Shown here in pieces: positions 1 to 10,232 of a stretch of DNA of 39,611 nucleotides. Numbering within the stretch: the stretch's first letter is position 1; each line of letters opens with the position of its first letter. The stretch lies in the NCBI GenBank assembly GCA_945874115.1, contig CAMCFD010000003.1, positions 1 to 39,611 on the forward strand, written 5' to 3'. A program made the translations under genes and the position numbers. The DNA is from Rickettsia typhi. GTDB lineage: Bacteria > Pseudomonadota > Alphaproteobacteria > Rickettsiales > UBA1997. A model generated the notes under the pieces. The model saw only the letters and a list, made by a program, of their open reading frames with translations. It did not search any database and was not told the DNA's origin.

Positions 1-1122
1 GGTAAAACAACTCTAACTGCTGCTATTACAACCTATTTGTCAAAATCAGGTATGGCAGAAAAAAGAGGATATGATCAAATTGACGCTGCTCCAGAAGAAA
101 AAGAGCGTGGTATTACAATCAATACTGCTCACGTTGAATATGAAACTACAAAAAGACACTACGCTCACGTAGACTGTCCAGGTCACGCCGATTATGTTAA
201 AAACATGATTACTGGTGCTGCACAAATGGATGGCGCAATCCTTGTTGTTTCTGCTGCTGATGGTCCAATGCCACAAACTCGTGAACACATTCTTCTTGCT
301 AAACAAGTTGGTGTTCCATCAATCGTAGTTTTCTTAAACAAAGTTGACCAAGTTGAAGATGCTGAGCTTCTTGAGCTTGTTGAAATGGAAGTTCGCGAAC
401 TTCTAACTTCTTATCAATTCCCTGGTGACACAATCCCTATCATTAAAGGATCGGCTCTTAAAGCTCTTGAAGGCGAAGATTCTGATATCGGTGAAAAATC
501 AATGCAGGCTCTTATGGATGCTGTTGACGCTTACATCCCAGAACCAAAACGCCCAGTTGACCAACCATTCTTGATGCCAATTGAAGACGTATTCTCAATT
601 TCTGGTCGCGGAACAGTTGTTACTGGAAGAATCGAACGCGGTATTGTTAAAATCAACGAAGAGCTTGAAATTGTTGGTATCAAAGCTACTCAAAAAACAA
701 TCTGTACTGGTATCGAAATGTTCAGAAAGCTTCTTGATGAAGGTCGCGCTGGTGATAACGCTGGTGTCCTTTTACGTGGAACTAAAAAAGAAGATGTTGA
801 GCGCGGTCAAGTTCTTTGCAAACCAGGTTCAATCACTCCTCACACTACTTTCGAAGCCGAAGTTTATATCTTAACTAAAGAAGAAGGTGGACGTCACACT
901 CCATTCTTCAAAAACTATCGCCCACAATTCTACTTCAGAACAACAGACGTTACTGGTTCAGTATCTCTTCCTGAAGGAACAGAAATGGTTATGCCTGGAG
1001 ACAACATCAAATTGCACGTTGAACTAATCAACCCAATTGCGATGGAAGAAGGCTTACGCTTCGCTATCCGTGAAGGCGGAAGAACTGTTGGTGCTGGTGT
1101 TGTTGCGAAGATTTTGAAATAG
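1..1122 (+). CDS. tuf: Elongation factor Tu, 5' end truncated by window start
   Basis: Frame open from base 1 ([17 protein letters not shown]...); hallmark [33 protein letters not shown]-terminal [13 protein letters not shown]. Confidence 0.98.
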   Translation, partial: GKTTLTAAITTYLSKSGMAEKRGYDQIDAAPEEKERGITINTAHVEYETTKRHYAHVDCPGHADYVKNMITGAAQMDGAILVVSAADGPMPQTREHILLAKQVGVPSIVVFLNKVDQVEDAELLELVEMEVRELLTSYQFPGDTIPIIKGSALKALEGEDSDIGEKSMQALMDAVDAYIPEPKRPVDQPFLMPIEDVFSISGRGTVVTGRIERGIVKINEELEIVGIKATQKTICTGIEMFRKLLDEGRAGDNAGVLLRGTKKEDVERGQVLCKPGSITPHTTFEAEVYILTKEEGGRHTPFFKNYRPQFYFRTTDVTGSVSLPEGTEMVMPGDNIKLHVELINPIAMEEGLRFAIREGGRTVGAGVVAKILK

Positions 1123-1136
1123 TTTAGGTTTATCGC

Positions 1137-1154
1137 AGGCTGTTAAATCAGCCT
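1137..1154 (+). other. Small hairpin in the tuf-rpsJ spacer (aggctg-ttaaat-cagcct)
   Basis: Perfect 6-bp stem, no following T-run; could be a weak attenuator or processing site. Confidence 0.35.
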
Positions 1155-1250
1155 CGCTAGTTTTAAGTTTTTGAATAGTGGGTTAAGTCCCTCAAGGTTT
1201 ATTTTATAAAAGCGTGTAAATCCAGAATGATTTATACAAGTAATAAAATT

Positions 1251-1571
1251 ATGAAAAAAGAAAATATAAAAATAACTCTAGAATCGTTTGATAACAAAGT
1301 GCTTGATAAGGCTATGTTTGAAATCATTAGTACCGTAAGACGTACTGGTGCTGGCATTAAAGGCCCGATTCCTTTGCCAACTAAAATCAAGAAATTCACT
1401 GTAATCAGAGGTCCTCACGTTGATAAGGACTCAAGAGAGCAGTTTGAAATAAGATCATCAAAAAGATTGTTGATTATTGCTCCTACAGCGCAAACAGTCG
1501 ATGCTTTGATGAAACTCAGCCTTTCTGCTGGTGTAAACATCAAAATTGCACTAAACGGTACCAAAAATTAG
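1251..1571 (+). CDS. rpsJ: 30S ribosomal protein S10
   Basis: S10 sequence ([37 protein letters not shown]); start placed at internal ATG 1251 rather than ORF-track 1227. Confidence 0.96.
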   Translation: MKKENIKITLESFDNKVLDKAMFEIISTVRRTGAGIKGPIPLPTKIKKFTVIRGPHVDKDSREQFEIRSSKRLLIIAPTAQTVDALMKLSLSAGVNIKIALNGTKN

Positions 1572-1596
1572 AAAGTTTTGAAACAAATTTAAAAAT

Positions 1597-2226
1597 ATGT
1601 TAGAATTAATTGGAAAAAAAATCGGTATGAGTCACCTCTTCAATGAAGAAGGTGTTGTTTCTCCTATTACCTTTATTAAGCTTTATGATAATTGTGTTGT
1701 TGACCTAAAAATCAACGCAGAAAAAGACTTTGACAGTCTTACTTTGGCTTTCAAAAAAGTTGAAGGTAAAAAAATCAACAAAGCACAAATTGGTCATTTT
1801 AATAAAAATTCAGTTCCTCTACACAAGAAAATCAAAGAATCTCGTGTAAAAAAAGGTCTTGAATATAAAACTAACGATTCAATCGCAATTGATTCTGTTA
1901 TAAAAGAAGGCGACCTGATCAATATTAGTGGAATTTCTACTGGTAAAGGTTTTGCCGGTGTTATGAAAAGACACAATTTCGCTGGCTTAGAAGCTTCGCA
2001 CGGTGTTTCAGTTTCGCATCGTTCACATGGTTCAACTGGTCAAAGACAAGATCCGGGTAAAGTTTTCAAAAACAAGAAAATGGCCGGACATATGGGTGTC
2101 GATAAAATTACTGTAAAAAACCTAAAAGTTCTAATAATTGACAAAGAAAACTCACTAATCGGTATTAAAGGTGCCGTTCCTGGCTTCGCCGGAAGTGATG
2201 TTATTGTTAAAATTGCTAAGATTTAA
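1597..2226 (+). CDS. rplC: 50S ribosomal protein L3
   Basis: GKKIGMSHLFNEEG and SHGVSVSHRSHGSTGQRQDPGKVFKNKKMAGHMG; operon position. Confidence 0.97.
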   Translation: MLELIGKKIGMSHLFNEEGVVSPITFIKLYDNCVVDLKINAEKDFDSLTLAFKKVEGKKINKAQIGHFNKNSVPLHKKIKESRVKKGLEYKTNDSIAIDSVIKEGDLINISGISTGKGFAGVMKRHNFAGLEASHGVSVSHRSHGSTGQRQDPGKVFKNKKMAGHMGVDKITVKNLKVLIIDKENSLIGIKGAVPGFAGSDVIVKIAKI

Positions 2227-2236
2227 AATAAAAAAT

Positions 2237-2878
2237 ATGACTTCGATTGCATTAAAAACAATAAATTTCGAAAGCGGCGCCATTGATGGCAAAGCAGTAG
2301 AATTTAAATTTGACGGTGAACTTCAAGCTGAAAGCGCAAAAAATCTTGCCTACACTGTAAGATGGCAACTTGCCAGAAGAAGAGCCGGAACTGCCAAAGT
2401 GAAAACTATGGCCGAAATTTCAGGAACTACGGCTAAGCCACACAAACAAAAAGGTACAGGTAGTGCTCGTCAAGGTTCAAAAAGATCAGTGCAATTCGTC
2501 GGCGGTAGAACTTGCCACGGACCAGTTCCGCGTTCTTTCGATTTTGCGATTCCTAAAAAAATCGTTAAAAAAGCTCTTTCAGACGCTTTGAAAATCAAAT
2601 TGCAAGAAAATAAAATCATTTTGTTTTCTGAAGTTGAAAATAACGCAATGAAAACAGCAAAATTGAATTCAGTTTTGCAAAAAAATAATTTTTTAAGCGT
2701 GTTAATCGTGTTTGACTCAACTGCTAAAAACACTGAATCATTGATTCGCGCAGCTTCTAATCTTAAAAATGTTAAGACATTAGACGCAAAAGCAATAAAT
2801 GTTTACGATATTTTAAAATTCGACCAAATCATCGTCGATAGCAAAATTTTCGCAAGCAATATTTTAACAGCATTATAA
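2237..2878 (+). CDS. rplD: 50S ribosomal protein L4
   Basis: RRRAGTAKVKTMAEISGTTAKPHKQKGTGSARQGSKRSVQFVGG; start placed at ATG 2237, just after rplC. Confidence 0.96.
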   Translation: MTSIALKTINFESGAIDGKAVEFKFDGELQAESAKNLAYTVRWQLARRRAGTAKVKTMAEISGTTAKPHKQKGTGSARQGSKRSVQFVGGRTCHGPVPRSFDFAIPKKIVKKALSDALKIKLQENKIILFSEVENNAMKTAKLNSVLQKNNFLSVLIVFDSTAKNTESLIRAASNLKNVKTLDAKAINVYDILKFDQIIVDSKIFASNILTAL

Positions 2879-2887
2879 TATATTTTT

Positions 2888-3166
2888 ATGTTGAATTACG
2901 ACAAAATTAAAGGTTTGATCTATACTGAGAAATCAAACAAACAGCTTGCTGAAAACAATAAATATTGTTTCGAAGTTGATACTTCTTGCAATAAAAAAGA
3001 AGTTGCTTCATTGATCAAAAAGTTTTTTGGTGTTGAAGTTGTGAAAGTTAATATCGCTAATGTCCGCTCTGAAACTACTAGATTTAAAGGTGTTGAAGGC
3101 AAAACAAAAGCTAGAAAAAAAGCGATTATAACTTTGAAAGAAGGTCAATCGATTAAGTTTGATTAA
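2888..3166 (+). CDS. rplW: 50S ribosomal protein L23
   Basis: L23 family pattern (YTEKSNKQLAENNKYCFEVD...KKEVASLIKKFFGVEVVKVN); operon position. Confidence 0.95.
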   Translation: MLNYDKIKGLIYTEKSNKQLAENNKYCFEVDTSCNKKEVASLIKKFFGVEVVKVNIANVRSETTRFKGVEGKTKARKKAIITLKEGQSIKFD

Positions 3167-3283
3167 ATTAGTTGGACAAACTTATGATTATTCATAAGTA
3201 GGGATAAGATTCAAATCTTACCCATGTTAGTAAATTGTAGAAAATGGGATTTTCCATTAAAATAAAGTAAAAGAAGATTAAAT

Positions 3284-4117
3284 ATGTCTTTAAAACATTA
3301 TAAGCCAGTTACACCGTCTCTTAGAGAATTGATTACAATCGACAGAACCGGCCTTTGGAAAGGCTCTCCGTTGAAAATGCTTACTACTAAAGCTGGTGAA
3401 AAAGCTGGTCGTAACAACATCGGACACATTACTGTAAGGCATAAATCTGCTGGTCATAAAAAATCATACAGAATTATCGATTTCAAACGTGATAAATATG
3501 ATGTAGAAGCGGTTGTTGAAAGAATCGAATATGATCCAAACCGCACTGCTTTTATCGCGCTTTTAAAATATACCGATGGCGTGTTTTCTTACATTATTGC
3601 ACCAAACAAGCTTGTTGCGGGCGAAAAAATTATGTCATCAAGAAGCTTGATCGACATCAAAACTGGCAATGCAATGCCACTTGCGATCATTCCAATTGGT
3701 ACAATAATTCATAATATTGAATTAAAACCAGGTTGTGGTGGTGCTGTTTCTCGCTCTGCGGGAACTTACGCCCAATTGGTAGGAAAGGATGGCGGATATG
3801 CTTTGGCTAAATTACAATCAGGTGAAATCAGACTTTTCTCACTTGAGTGCATGGCAACAATTGGAACTGTTTCTAACCTTGACAATAAAAATATCGTCAT
3901 CGGTAAAGCCGGTCGTTCAAGATGGCTTGGAATCAGACCAACCGTGCGTGGTGTTGTTATGAACCCTGTAGATCACCCTCATGGTGGTGGTGAAGGTAAA
4001 ACTTCTGGTGGTAGACACCCTGTTTCGCCGACTGGTAAGTCAGCAAAAGGTAAAATTACTAGAAAAAGAAATAAGCCGTCAAACCGCTTCATTTCTAAGT
4101 CAAGACGTTCAAAATAG
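3284..4117 (+). CDS. rplB: 50S ribosomal protein L2
   Basis: [52 protein letters not shown]. Confidence 0.98.
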   Translation: MSLKHYKPVTPSLRELITIDRTGLWKGSPLKMLTTKAGEKAGRNNIGHITVRHKSAGHKKSYRIIDFKRDKYDVEAVVERIEYDPNRTAFIALLKYTDGVFSYIIAPNKLVAGEKIMSSRSLIDIKTGNAMPLAIIPIGTIIHNIELKPGCGGAVSRSAGTYAQLVGKDGGYALAKLQSGEIRLFSLECMATIGTVSNLDNKNIVIGKAGRSRWLGIRPTVRGVVMNPVDHPHGGGEGKTSGGRHPVSPTGKSAKGKITRKRNKPSNRFISKSRRSK

Positions 4118-4196
4118 TTATTTTGAAAGTTGGGTTTATGTTATTAGTGTTAAAAATCCTTGCTTTTTAGCAAGAAAAAGTTAAAATATATTTATT

Positions 4197-4496
4197 ATGC
4201 CTAGATCAACATGGAAAGTGCCTTTTGTAGATGGATATCTTATAAAAAAGGCTCGCGATTATGTAAATTCTTCAAAAAAACAGATCATTAAAACATGGTC
4301 TAGAAGATCCGTTATTTTGCCACAATTTATTGGCATTAATTTTGCTGTTCACAATGGCAAAAAATTTGTTTCTGTTTCAGTGACCGAAGGTATGGTTGGT
4401 CATAAATTCGGAGAATTCGCTCCAACCAGAACGTTCTACGGTCATGGTGGCGCTGATAAAACAGTTAAAAAAGATACAGTTAAAAAAGATAAATAA
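4197..4496 (+). CDS. rpsS: 30S ribosomal protein S19
   Basis: [55 protein letters not shown]. Confidence 0.97.
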   Translation: MPRSTWKVPFVDGYLIKKARDYVNSSKKQIIKTWSRRSVILPQFIGINFAVHNGKKFVSVSVTEGMVGHKFGEFAPTRTFYGHGGADKTVKKDTVKKDK

Positions 4497-4498
4497 TT

Positions 4499-4981
4499 AT
4501 GAGTGAAAAAATTGCTATTGCATATTTAAAAGCAGTAAAGTCGAGCCCACTAAAAGTAATGAAAGTTACTGGTGCGATCAAAAATATGCCAGTTTCAAGA
4601 GCGCTTGACGTTTTGAAATTCAGTAAGCTTAAGCTTGCGCCAATTGTTAGAGGTTTGGTTTATTCTGCGATGTCAAATGCTGAAAACAACCATAATCTTG
4701 ATGTTGATAATCTTTACATCCAAAGAATCGACGTTGGTCGCGCCTTTGCATTAAAAAGATTCGCGGCAAGAGGTCGCGGTAAATCAAGCAGAATTTTGAA
4801 AACCTTCAGTAACATTCGCGTAGTTTTGGCCGAAAAAGCAGCCGAAGACGCTTCTGTTGCGAAAGTAAAAAAAGCTAGCAAAAAGACTGATTCTAAGCAA
4901 CAAGTCGGCGAAAAGAAAGCTGATTTAGCTAAAAAAACAGTTAAAAAAAGCGACAGTAAAGAAACTAAAGTAAAAGAATAA
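4499..4981 (+). CDS. rplV: 50S ribosomal protein L22 with a Lys-rich C-terminal tail
   Basis: L22 core (VRGLVYSAMSNAENNHNLDVDNLYIQRIDVGRAFALKRFAARGRGKSSRILK); tail KKASKKTDSKQQVGEKKADLAKKTVKK. Confidence 0.95.
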   Translation: MSEKIAIAYLKAVKSSPLKVMKVTGAIKNMPVSRALDVLKFSKLKLAPIVRGLVYSAMSNAENNHNLDVDNLYIQRIDVGRAFALKRFAARGRGKSSRILKTFSNIRVVLAEKAAEDASVAKVKKASKKTDSKQQVGEKKADLAKKTVKKSDSKETKVKE

Positions 4982-4997
4982 TAAACGGAGCAACAAT

Positions 4998-5639
4998 ATG
5001 GGTCAAAAGGTTAATCCAGTAGGTTTTAGACTTCTCAACAGTAAGAATTGGGAATCTGTCTGGTATGATAACAAAAACTATGCTAAAAAACTGATTAGCG
5101 ATATTCAAATCAGAAGTTTTATCAAGAAAAATTACGCGCATTGCGGAATTGGCAGCGTCACGATTGAGCGCCCTTCTGATAAAATCATTTTGGTTATCAA
5201 AACTTCAAAACCAGGTGTTTTGATCGGTAAAAAAGGTTCTGATATTGAAAAAATTAACCAGTCTATTGAAAAAATTGCTGGATCAAAAGTAGAAGTTAAA
5301 ATTGTTGAAATTGACAAGCCTGACATCAACGCTTCTCTAGTTGCGCAAAATATCGCGAAACAATTAGAAAACCGTGCAGCTTTCAAGAAAGTTATGAAAA
5401 AATCGATGCAGTCAGCGATGAAATTCGGTGCACTTGGAATCAAAGTCAGTGTTGCTGGAAGATTGGGTGGCGCTGAAATTGCGAGAACTGAATGGTATAA
5501 AGAAGGTTCAGTACCTCTTCATACTTTACGTTGCAATATTGATTATGCAATCGCAAACGCTTACACAACTTATGGTGTGATTGGTGTTAAAGTTTGGATT
5601 TACAAAGGTCTTGTTGAAAAAAGAACTAAAGCTAATTAA
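4998..5639 (+). CDS. rpsC: 30S ribosomal protein S3
   Basis: MGQKVNPVGFRL, GVLIGKKGSDIEKI, GRLGGAEIARTEWYKEGSVPLHTLR. Confidence 0.98.
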   Translation: MGQKVNPVGFRLLNSKNWESVWYDNKNYAKKLISDIQIRSFIKKNYAHCGIGSVTIERPSDKIILVIKTSKPGVLIGKKGSDIEKINQSIEKIAGSKVEVKIVEIDKPDINASLVAQNIAKQLENRAAFKKVMKKSMQSAMKFGALGIKVSVAGRLGGAEIARTEWYKEGSVPLHTLRCNIDYAIANAYTTYGVIGVKVWIYKGLVEKRTKAN

Positions 5640-5650
5640 TTAAGTAAAAA

Positions 5651-6064
5651 ATGTTAACTCCTGCAAAAACAAAATATCGTAAGGCGCAAAAAGGTGGCAA
5701 GAAAATTCTTGGCTTCACCTCTTCTGGGCACAGCCTTGCATATGGTTCATCTGGTTTGAAAGCTTTAGAGCCTGGAAAGCTTACTTCAAAACAAATTGAA
5801 TCAGCAAGAAAAGTAATTACGCGCTACATGAAGCGTACCGGTAAGCTTTGGATTATGGTTTTTCCTCATACTCCAATCACTAAAAAGCCAGCCGAGGTTC
5901 GAATGGGAAGTGGTAAAGGTAACGTTGAATATTACGTTGCTAAAATCAAACCAGGAAGAATTATTTTCGAGGTTGATGGAATTGAAGACGCAGAAGCAAG
6001 AATTGCTCTTGAAAAAGCTGCGGCAAAATTACCATTTAAAAGTAAAATTGTGAATTTAGTATAA
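5651..6064 (+). CDS. rplP: 50S ribosomal protein L16
   Basis: [36 protein letters not shown]. Confidence 0.97.
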   Translation: MLTPAKTKYRKAQKGGKKILGFTSSGHSLAYGSSGLKALEPGKLTSKQIESARKVITRYMKRTGKLWIMVFPHTPITKKPAEVRMGSGKGNVEYYVAKIKPGRIIFEVDGIEDAEARIALEKAAAKLPFKSKIVNLV

Positions 6065-6068
6065 AATT

Positions 6069-6254
6069 ATGTCAAAAAAAGAAGAAAAAAAGTCAATAAT
6101 GACTGATGTCGCTAATTTAAAAAAAGAGCTTATGATGATTAGAATCAAAGCTTCTTCGGGAGATGCGATTGCTTTGAAAGACTACAGAATTAAGAAAAAA
6201 GAGATCGCAAGGCTTTTTACGAAAATTAACGATAAAAAAACTGTTCAAAAATAA
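6069..6254 (+). CDS. rpmC: 50S ribosomal protein L29
   Basis: Size, position between L16 and S17, L29-like helical sequence with RIKKKEIARLFTKIND. Confidence 0.9.
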   Translation: MSKKEEKKSIMTDVANLKKELMMIRIKASSGDAIALKDYRIKKKEIARLFTKINDKKTVQK

Positions 6255-6256
6255 AT

Positions 6257-6466
6257 ATGAAAGTAAAAGTTTTAAACATAATTGATGACAAAACCTTTAA
6301 GGCATTGTCTACGAGCTATCAAAAGCATCCTAAATATGGAAAATATATCACGGTGCACAAAAAATATTTGGTTGATTCTGGCTCGAAAAAAGTTGAGGTT
6401 GGACAAGAAGTTGAAATTATTAGCTCTAGACCAATTTCTAAAAGAAAAAGATGGGCTTTAGTATAG
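6257..6466 (+). CDS. rpsQ: 30S ribosomal protein S17
   Basis: HPKYGKYITVHKKYLVD, SRPISKRKRWALV. Confidence 0.95.
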   Translation: MKVKVLNIIDDKTFKALSTSYQKHPKYGKYITVHKKYLVDSGSKKVEVGQEVEIISSRPISKRKRWALV

Positions 6467-6546
6467 CTCATAATTTGTATAAATTTGAGTAAGGCTGGGT
6501 TTTTTTAGTCCTTACAAATAAAGGATAAAAGTAAAAGAGAGATTTT

Positions 6547-6915
6547 ATGATTCAAATGAGAACAAGCTTAGTGGTCGCTGATAATTCAGGTGCTAAAACC
6601 GCTAGATGTGTAAAAATTTTAGGGGGCAGTGATCACATGATTACTGGCGTTGGCCAAATTATCGTTGCTTCAATTACTAGCGTAATTCCGGGTGCGAAAG
6701 TTAAAAAAGGTCAAGTTGTTAAAGCTTTGGTTGTTAGAACAAGAAGCAAAATTACTCGTCCTGACGGAAGTTTTGTTAAATTTGACGATAATGCTATCGT
6801 TTTGATTGACAAAGACGGCGAACCGATTGCGACTCGTGTTTTTGGTCCAGTTTCTCGCGAAGTTAGACAAAATAACTTCTTAAAGATCGCTTCATTGGCG
6901 TCTGAAGTATTGTAA
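6547..6915 (+). CDS. rplN: 50S ribosomal protein L14
   Basis: [37 protein letters not shown]. Confidence 0.98.
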   Translation: MIQMRTSLVVADNSGAKTARCVKILGGSDHMITGVGQIIVASITSVIPGAKVKKGQVVKALVVRTRSKITRPDGSFVKFDDNAIVLIDKDGEPIATRVFGPVSREVRQNNFLKIASLASEVL

Positions 6916-6973
6916 GATTTTTTAAAAAACACGTTTGTGTTTGTAAAATTTGATAGGTTATAAATAAAAAAAT

Positions 6974-7288
6974 ATGCAAAAATTTAAAAAAGGTGATCAA
7001 GTTATAGTTCTTTCTGGCTCAAGCAGAAAAAAAACTGGTAAAATCTTGTCTGTAAAAGGCGAGAAAGTTACAGTGGAAGGTGTAAATATTGCAACAATCC
7101 ACCAAAAACCAACTTCACAAGAGCCTGGAAAAATTGTAAAATTGGAAAAACCAATCCACATTTCAAATATAGCTCATTTTGAAAATGGTAAACCAGTTAA
7201 AGTAAAGTTCGTAATTGAAGCTGGTGAAGGCAAGATTTTCACTAGAAAATCGCGCGTTTCTAAAAAATCGGGCAAAAAAATAGGATAG
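6974..7288 (+). CDS. rplX: 50S ribosomal protein L24
   Basis: KFKKGDQVIVLSGSSRKKTGKILSVKGEKVTVEGVNIA (KOW); operon position. Confidence 0.96.
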   Translation: MQKFKKGDQVIVLSGSSRKKTGKILSVKGEKVTVEGVNIATIHQKPTSQEPGKIVKLEKPIHISNIAHFENGKPVKVKFVIEAGEGKIFTRKSRVSKKSGKKIG

Positions 7289-7303
7289 TAAATTTTGACA
7301 AAA

Positions 7304-7840
7304 ATGCAAACATTAACAGAAAAATTATACAAAGATTCAGTTGCTGATATAAAACAAAAATTTGCGTACAGCAACGCTATGTCGGTTCCGCGCTTGAAAA
7401 TGATCAGCTTAAACGTTGGTATTAAAAGTGCTGATTCGGACAATAAATTCTTGTCATACTTACAAACTCAGCTTTCAAATATTGCTGGGCAAAAAGCGGT
7501 TTTGACTAAATCGAAAAAAGCGATTTCGACTTTTAAGCTTCGCGAAAATATGCCGATTGGCTGTCGCGTTACTTTGAGAGGGAAAAAAATGTATCAATTC
7601 TTAGACAAATTGGTTAACATCGCTCTTCCGAGAATTAGAGATTTCCGCGGTCTTTCTGCGAAAGGCTTTAACCAAAAATCTCACTACAGCTTTGGCGTTA
7701 AAGAGCACACAATATTTCTTGAGGTCGATCTTGACAACGTCCTTAAAGTTTTCGGTATGAACATCAATATTGTTACGACCGCAAAAACAAAAGAAGAAGC
7801 TCTATATTTGCTTAAAAAGATTAACTTTCCAATTAAATAG
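7304..7840 (+). CDS. rplE: 50S ribosomal protein L5
   Basis: SVPRLKMISLNVGI, KSKKAISTFKLRENMPIGCRVTLRG, PRIRDFRGLSAKGF; ATG at 7304 preferred over TTG 7295. Confidence 0.96.
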   Translation: MQTLTEKLYKDSVADIKQKFAYSNAMSVPRLKMISLNVGIKSADSDNKFLSYLQTQLSNIAGQKAVLTKSKKAISTFKLRENMPIGCRVTLRGKKMYQFLDKLVNIALPRIRDFRGLSAKGFNQKSHYSFGVKEHTIFLEVDLDNVLKVFGMNINIVTTAKTKEEALYLLKKINFPIK

Positions 7841-7849
7841 TTTTAGAAT

Positions 7850-8155
7850 ATGGCAAAAAAATGCTTAAAAATTAGAAATGAAAAAAGACAAAAATTGTCT
7901 TTGATTCATAAAACAAAAAGACAAAATCTTTTGGAAGCCACAAAGAATGTTGAATTATCTTTCGAAGAAAGATTAAATGCACAACAAAAACTTTCTGAAA
8001 TGCCAAGAGACGGTTCTGTTGCTAGATACAGAAACAGATGCAGCTTGACAGGAAGACCGAGAGGAAATCTTAGAAAATTTAAGATGTCAAGAATTGCAGT
8101 TAGAGAATTGGCTTCATTTGGTCAAATCCCCGGCTTAGTTAAATCAAGCTGGTAA
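7850..8155 (+). CDS. rpsN: 30S ribosomal protein S14 (Zn-independent type)
   Basis: [44 protein letters not shown]. Confidence 0.97.
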   Translation: MAKKCLKIRNEKRQKLSLIHKTKRQNLLEATKNVELSFEERLNAQQKLSEMPRDGSVARYRNRCSLTGRPRGNLRKFKMSRIAVRELASFGQIPGLVKSSW

Positions 8156-8215
8156 GATAGTTTCTCATTTTAATATGAGATATAAGAATAATTATTAACA
8201 AATATTGATTTATAA

Positions 8216-8614
8216 ATGTCATTTAATCATCCGGTTTCAGACTTAGTTACGAGAATTAGAAATGGCTGCTTGGCCAACAGAGCGACTATAAGTGCGCCTG
8301 TTTCAAAACTAAGAGAAGCTATTCTTCACCTTCTAAAAGAAGAAGGTTTCATTCTTAGCTACAGTAAAGTTAAAGAAGAAGGTAAAATTGAAAGATTTGA
8401 TATTCACTTGAAATATCATCTTGACAGAGCTGTTATCAACGAAATCTCAGTTGTTTCTAAGCCAGGAAGAAGAGTTTATACAAATTGTGACAAAATTCCA
8501 GTTGCTAATAATGGTCTTGGCGTCGTGATTCTTTCAACTTCGCAAGGTGTAGTCACTGATAATACGGCCCGAGAAAAGAAATTGGGTGGCGAAATATTAC
8601 TTACAATATTTTAA
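8216..8614 (+). CDS. rpsH: 30S ribosomal protein S8
   Basis: HPVSDLVTRIRNG, SKPGRRVYTNCDKIPVANNGLGVVILSTSQGVVTDNTAREKKLGGEIL. Confidence 0.97.
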   Translation: MSFNHPVSDLVTRIRNGCLANRATISAPVSKLREAILHLLKEEGFILSYSKVKEEGKIERFDIHLKYHLDRAVINEISVVSKPGRRVYTNCDKIPVANNGLGVVILSTSQGVVTDNTAREKKLGGEILLTIF

Positions 8615-8623
8615 TTAAATAAT

Positions 8624-9160
8624 ATGTCTAGAGTAGGAAAATTACCAGTTGTAGTTCCGGATAGCGTTAAAGTTGCCATTAGTGGCAGCGTTATAACCTT
8701 CGACAACGGTAAAATAAAAAGAGAATACGAAGTAAGCAAAGGTGTAAAAATTACCTTTGAAAACAAAGAAATAAAATTAGAGGCGATTGACAAAAAAACC
8801 CCTAAAATTTCGATGTTCGTTGGCATGAATAGAAGCAATATCAACAACATCATTAAAGGTTTGGTTACTCCGTTCAAAACAATTTTGGAAATCAACGGCG
8901 TTGGTTATAAAGCTTTAGTTGATAAAAACCTTCTTGTTCTTGATTTGGGTTATAGTCATGAAATAGTTTATTCATTGCCAAAAGGAATTACTGCGGCATT
9001 TGAAAAACCGAATTTAATCACAATCTCTGGTAATGATGGAGTATTAGTTGGTCAGATCGCTGCCGAAATTATTTCTTTTAGAAAGCCTGAGCCTTACAAA
9101 GGTAAAGGTGTGAAAGTTGCTGGTAAAGCAATTTTACGCAAAGAAGGTAAGAAAAAATAG
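8624..9160 (+). CDS. rplF: 50S ribosomal protein L6
   Basis: MSRVGKLPVVVP, GVGYKA, RKPEPYKGKGVKVAGKAILRKEGKKK. Confidence 0.97.
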   Translation: MSRVGKLPVVVPDSVKVAISGSVITFDNGKIKREYEVSKGVKITFENKEIKLEAIDKKTPKISMFVGMNRSNINNIIKGLVTPFKTILEINGVGYKALVDKNLLVLDLGYSHEIVYSLPKGITAAFEKPNLITISGNDGVLVGQIAAEIISFRKPEPYKGKGVKVAGKAILRKEGKKK

Positions 9161-9169
9161 TAAAAAAAT

Positions 9170-9514
9170 ATGCTAAATAACTATCAAAGAAGAAAATTCA
9201 GAGTTCGCTCTAAAATTGCCAAGCACAACAAAACATCGCGTCCGCGTATCGTTGTTTCTAGGTCAAACAAAAATTTTCACGCACAATTAATCAATATTGA
9301 AGGCAAAGTTCTTTGTGCTTTCTCAACTGTTAATTTTGAAGACAATAAAAAAGTAAGCGGAATTGAAAAAGCCAAAATTGTTGGTAAAAAATTCGCTGAA
9401 TTATGTCTAAAAGGTGGGGCGAAAGAAGTTGTTTTCGATAAAGGTGCATACATTTATAGCGGTCGTGTTAAAGCTATGGCTGAAGCGTGTCGCGAAGCTG
9501 GATTGCAGTTTTAA
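9170..9514 (+). CDS. rplR: 50S ribosomal protein L18
   Basis: RRKFRVRSKIAKHNKTSRPRIVVSRSNKNFHAQLI, FDKGAYIYSGRVKAMAEACREAGLQF. Confidence 0.97.
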   Translation: MLNNYQRRKFRVRSKIAKHNKTSRPRIVVSRSNKNFHAQLINIEGKVLCAFSTVNFEDNKKVSGIEKAKIVGKKFAELCLKGGAKEVVFDKGAYIYSGRVKAMAEACREAGLQF

Positions 9515-9597
9515 TAAATAAAAAACCGATATATTTTGGTCATTGAAGGCTGATATATTGGTGTTATTACAAAAAATATAAATTATATTAAATTATA

Positions 9598-10230
9598 ATG
9601 TCAAAGCAAGCTAAAAATAGTAATAGTGATATCGTCGAAAGATTAATTTCGATCAACAAAGTTTCGAAAACTGTAAAAGGTGGTAAAAACCTTTCTTTCT
9701 CAGCTTTAGTTGTTGTCGGTGACAAAAACGGCAAAGTTGGATTCGGAAAAGGAAACGCCGTTGAAGTGACTGATGCGAAAAATAAAGCTTTCGAAGCAGC
9801 AAAAAAAGCAATGACGAAAATTTCTCTAAAAGAAGGAAGAACAATTCATCATGATAGTTATGGACAGTTTTGTTCTGCGAAGGTTTACTTAAGATCAGCT
9901 CCTGCGGGTACTGGCGTTATCGCTGGCGGACCTATGCGCGCAATTTTCGAATGTGTTGGAATTAACGACGTGGTTGCAAAATCAGTAGGAACTTCAAATC
10001 CTTATAACATGGTTGCAGCTACTTTCCTTGCTTTGGAAAAGTTGGTTTCTCCTAAAATTATCGCCGAAAGAAGATCTAAAGAAATTTCTGAAATTGTAAA
10101 AAGAAGAAATAATGCTTTGGGTGTTTCTACGAAATCTCCTGAAAAAGAAGGCGTTAAAGTTTCAGAAAACTCAGAAGTAAAAACTGAAGTTAAAGAAGTA
10201 AAAAAATCTAAAAAAGAAAATAAAAGATAA
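9598..10230 (+). CDS. rpsE: 30S ribosomal protein S5 with Lys/Glu-rich C-terminal extension
   Basis: NKVSKTVKGGKNLSFSALVVVGDKNGKVGFGKGNAVEV, APAGTGVIAGGPMRAIFE. Confidence 0.97.
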   Translation: MSKQAKNSNSDIVERLISINKVSKTVKGGKNLSFSALVVVGDKNGKVGFGKGNAVEVTDAKNKAFEAAKKAMTKISLKEGRTIHHDSYGQFCSAKVYLRSAPAGTGVIAGGPMRAIFECVGINDVVAKSVGTSNPYNMVAATFLALEKLVSPKIIAERRSKEISEIVKRRNNALGVSTKSPEKEGVKVSENSEVKTEVKEVKKSKKENKR

Positions 10231-10232
10231 TT

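Noticed and set aside
46-874. ORFs 46..306(-) and 581..874(+) overlapping tuf
   Set aside because: Out-of-frame or antisense to the strongly conserved EF-Tu coding sequence; no family resemblance.
1-1122. tuf as a 5'-truncated pseudogene
   Set aside because: The frame is open from base 1, so truncation is just the window edge.
1123-1250. Possible tRNA gene between tuf and rpsJ
   Set aside because: Only a 6-bp hairpin is visible; no cloverleaf, TpsiC-loop motif or acceptor stem found by eye.
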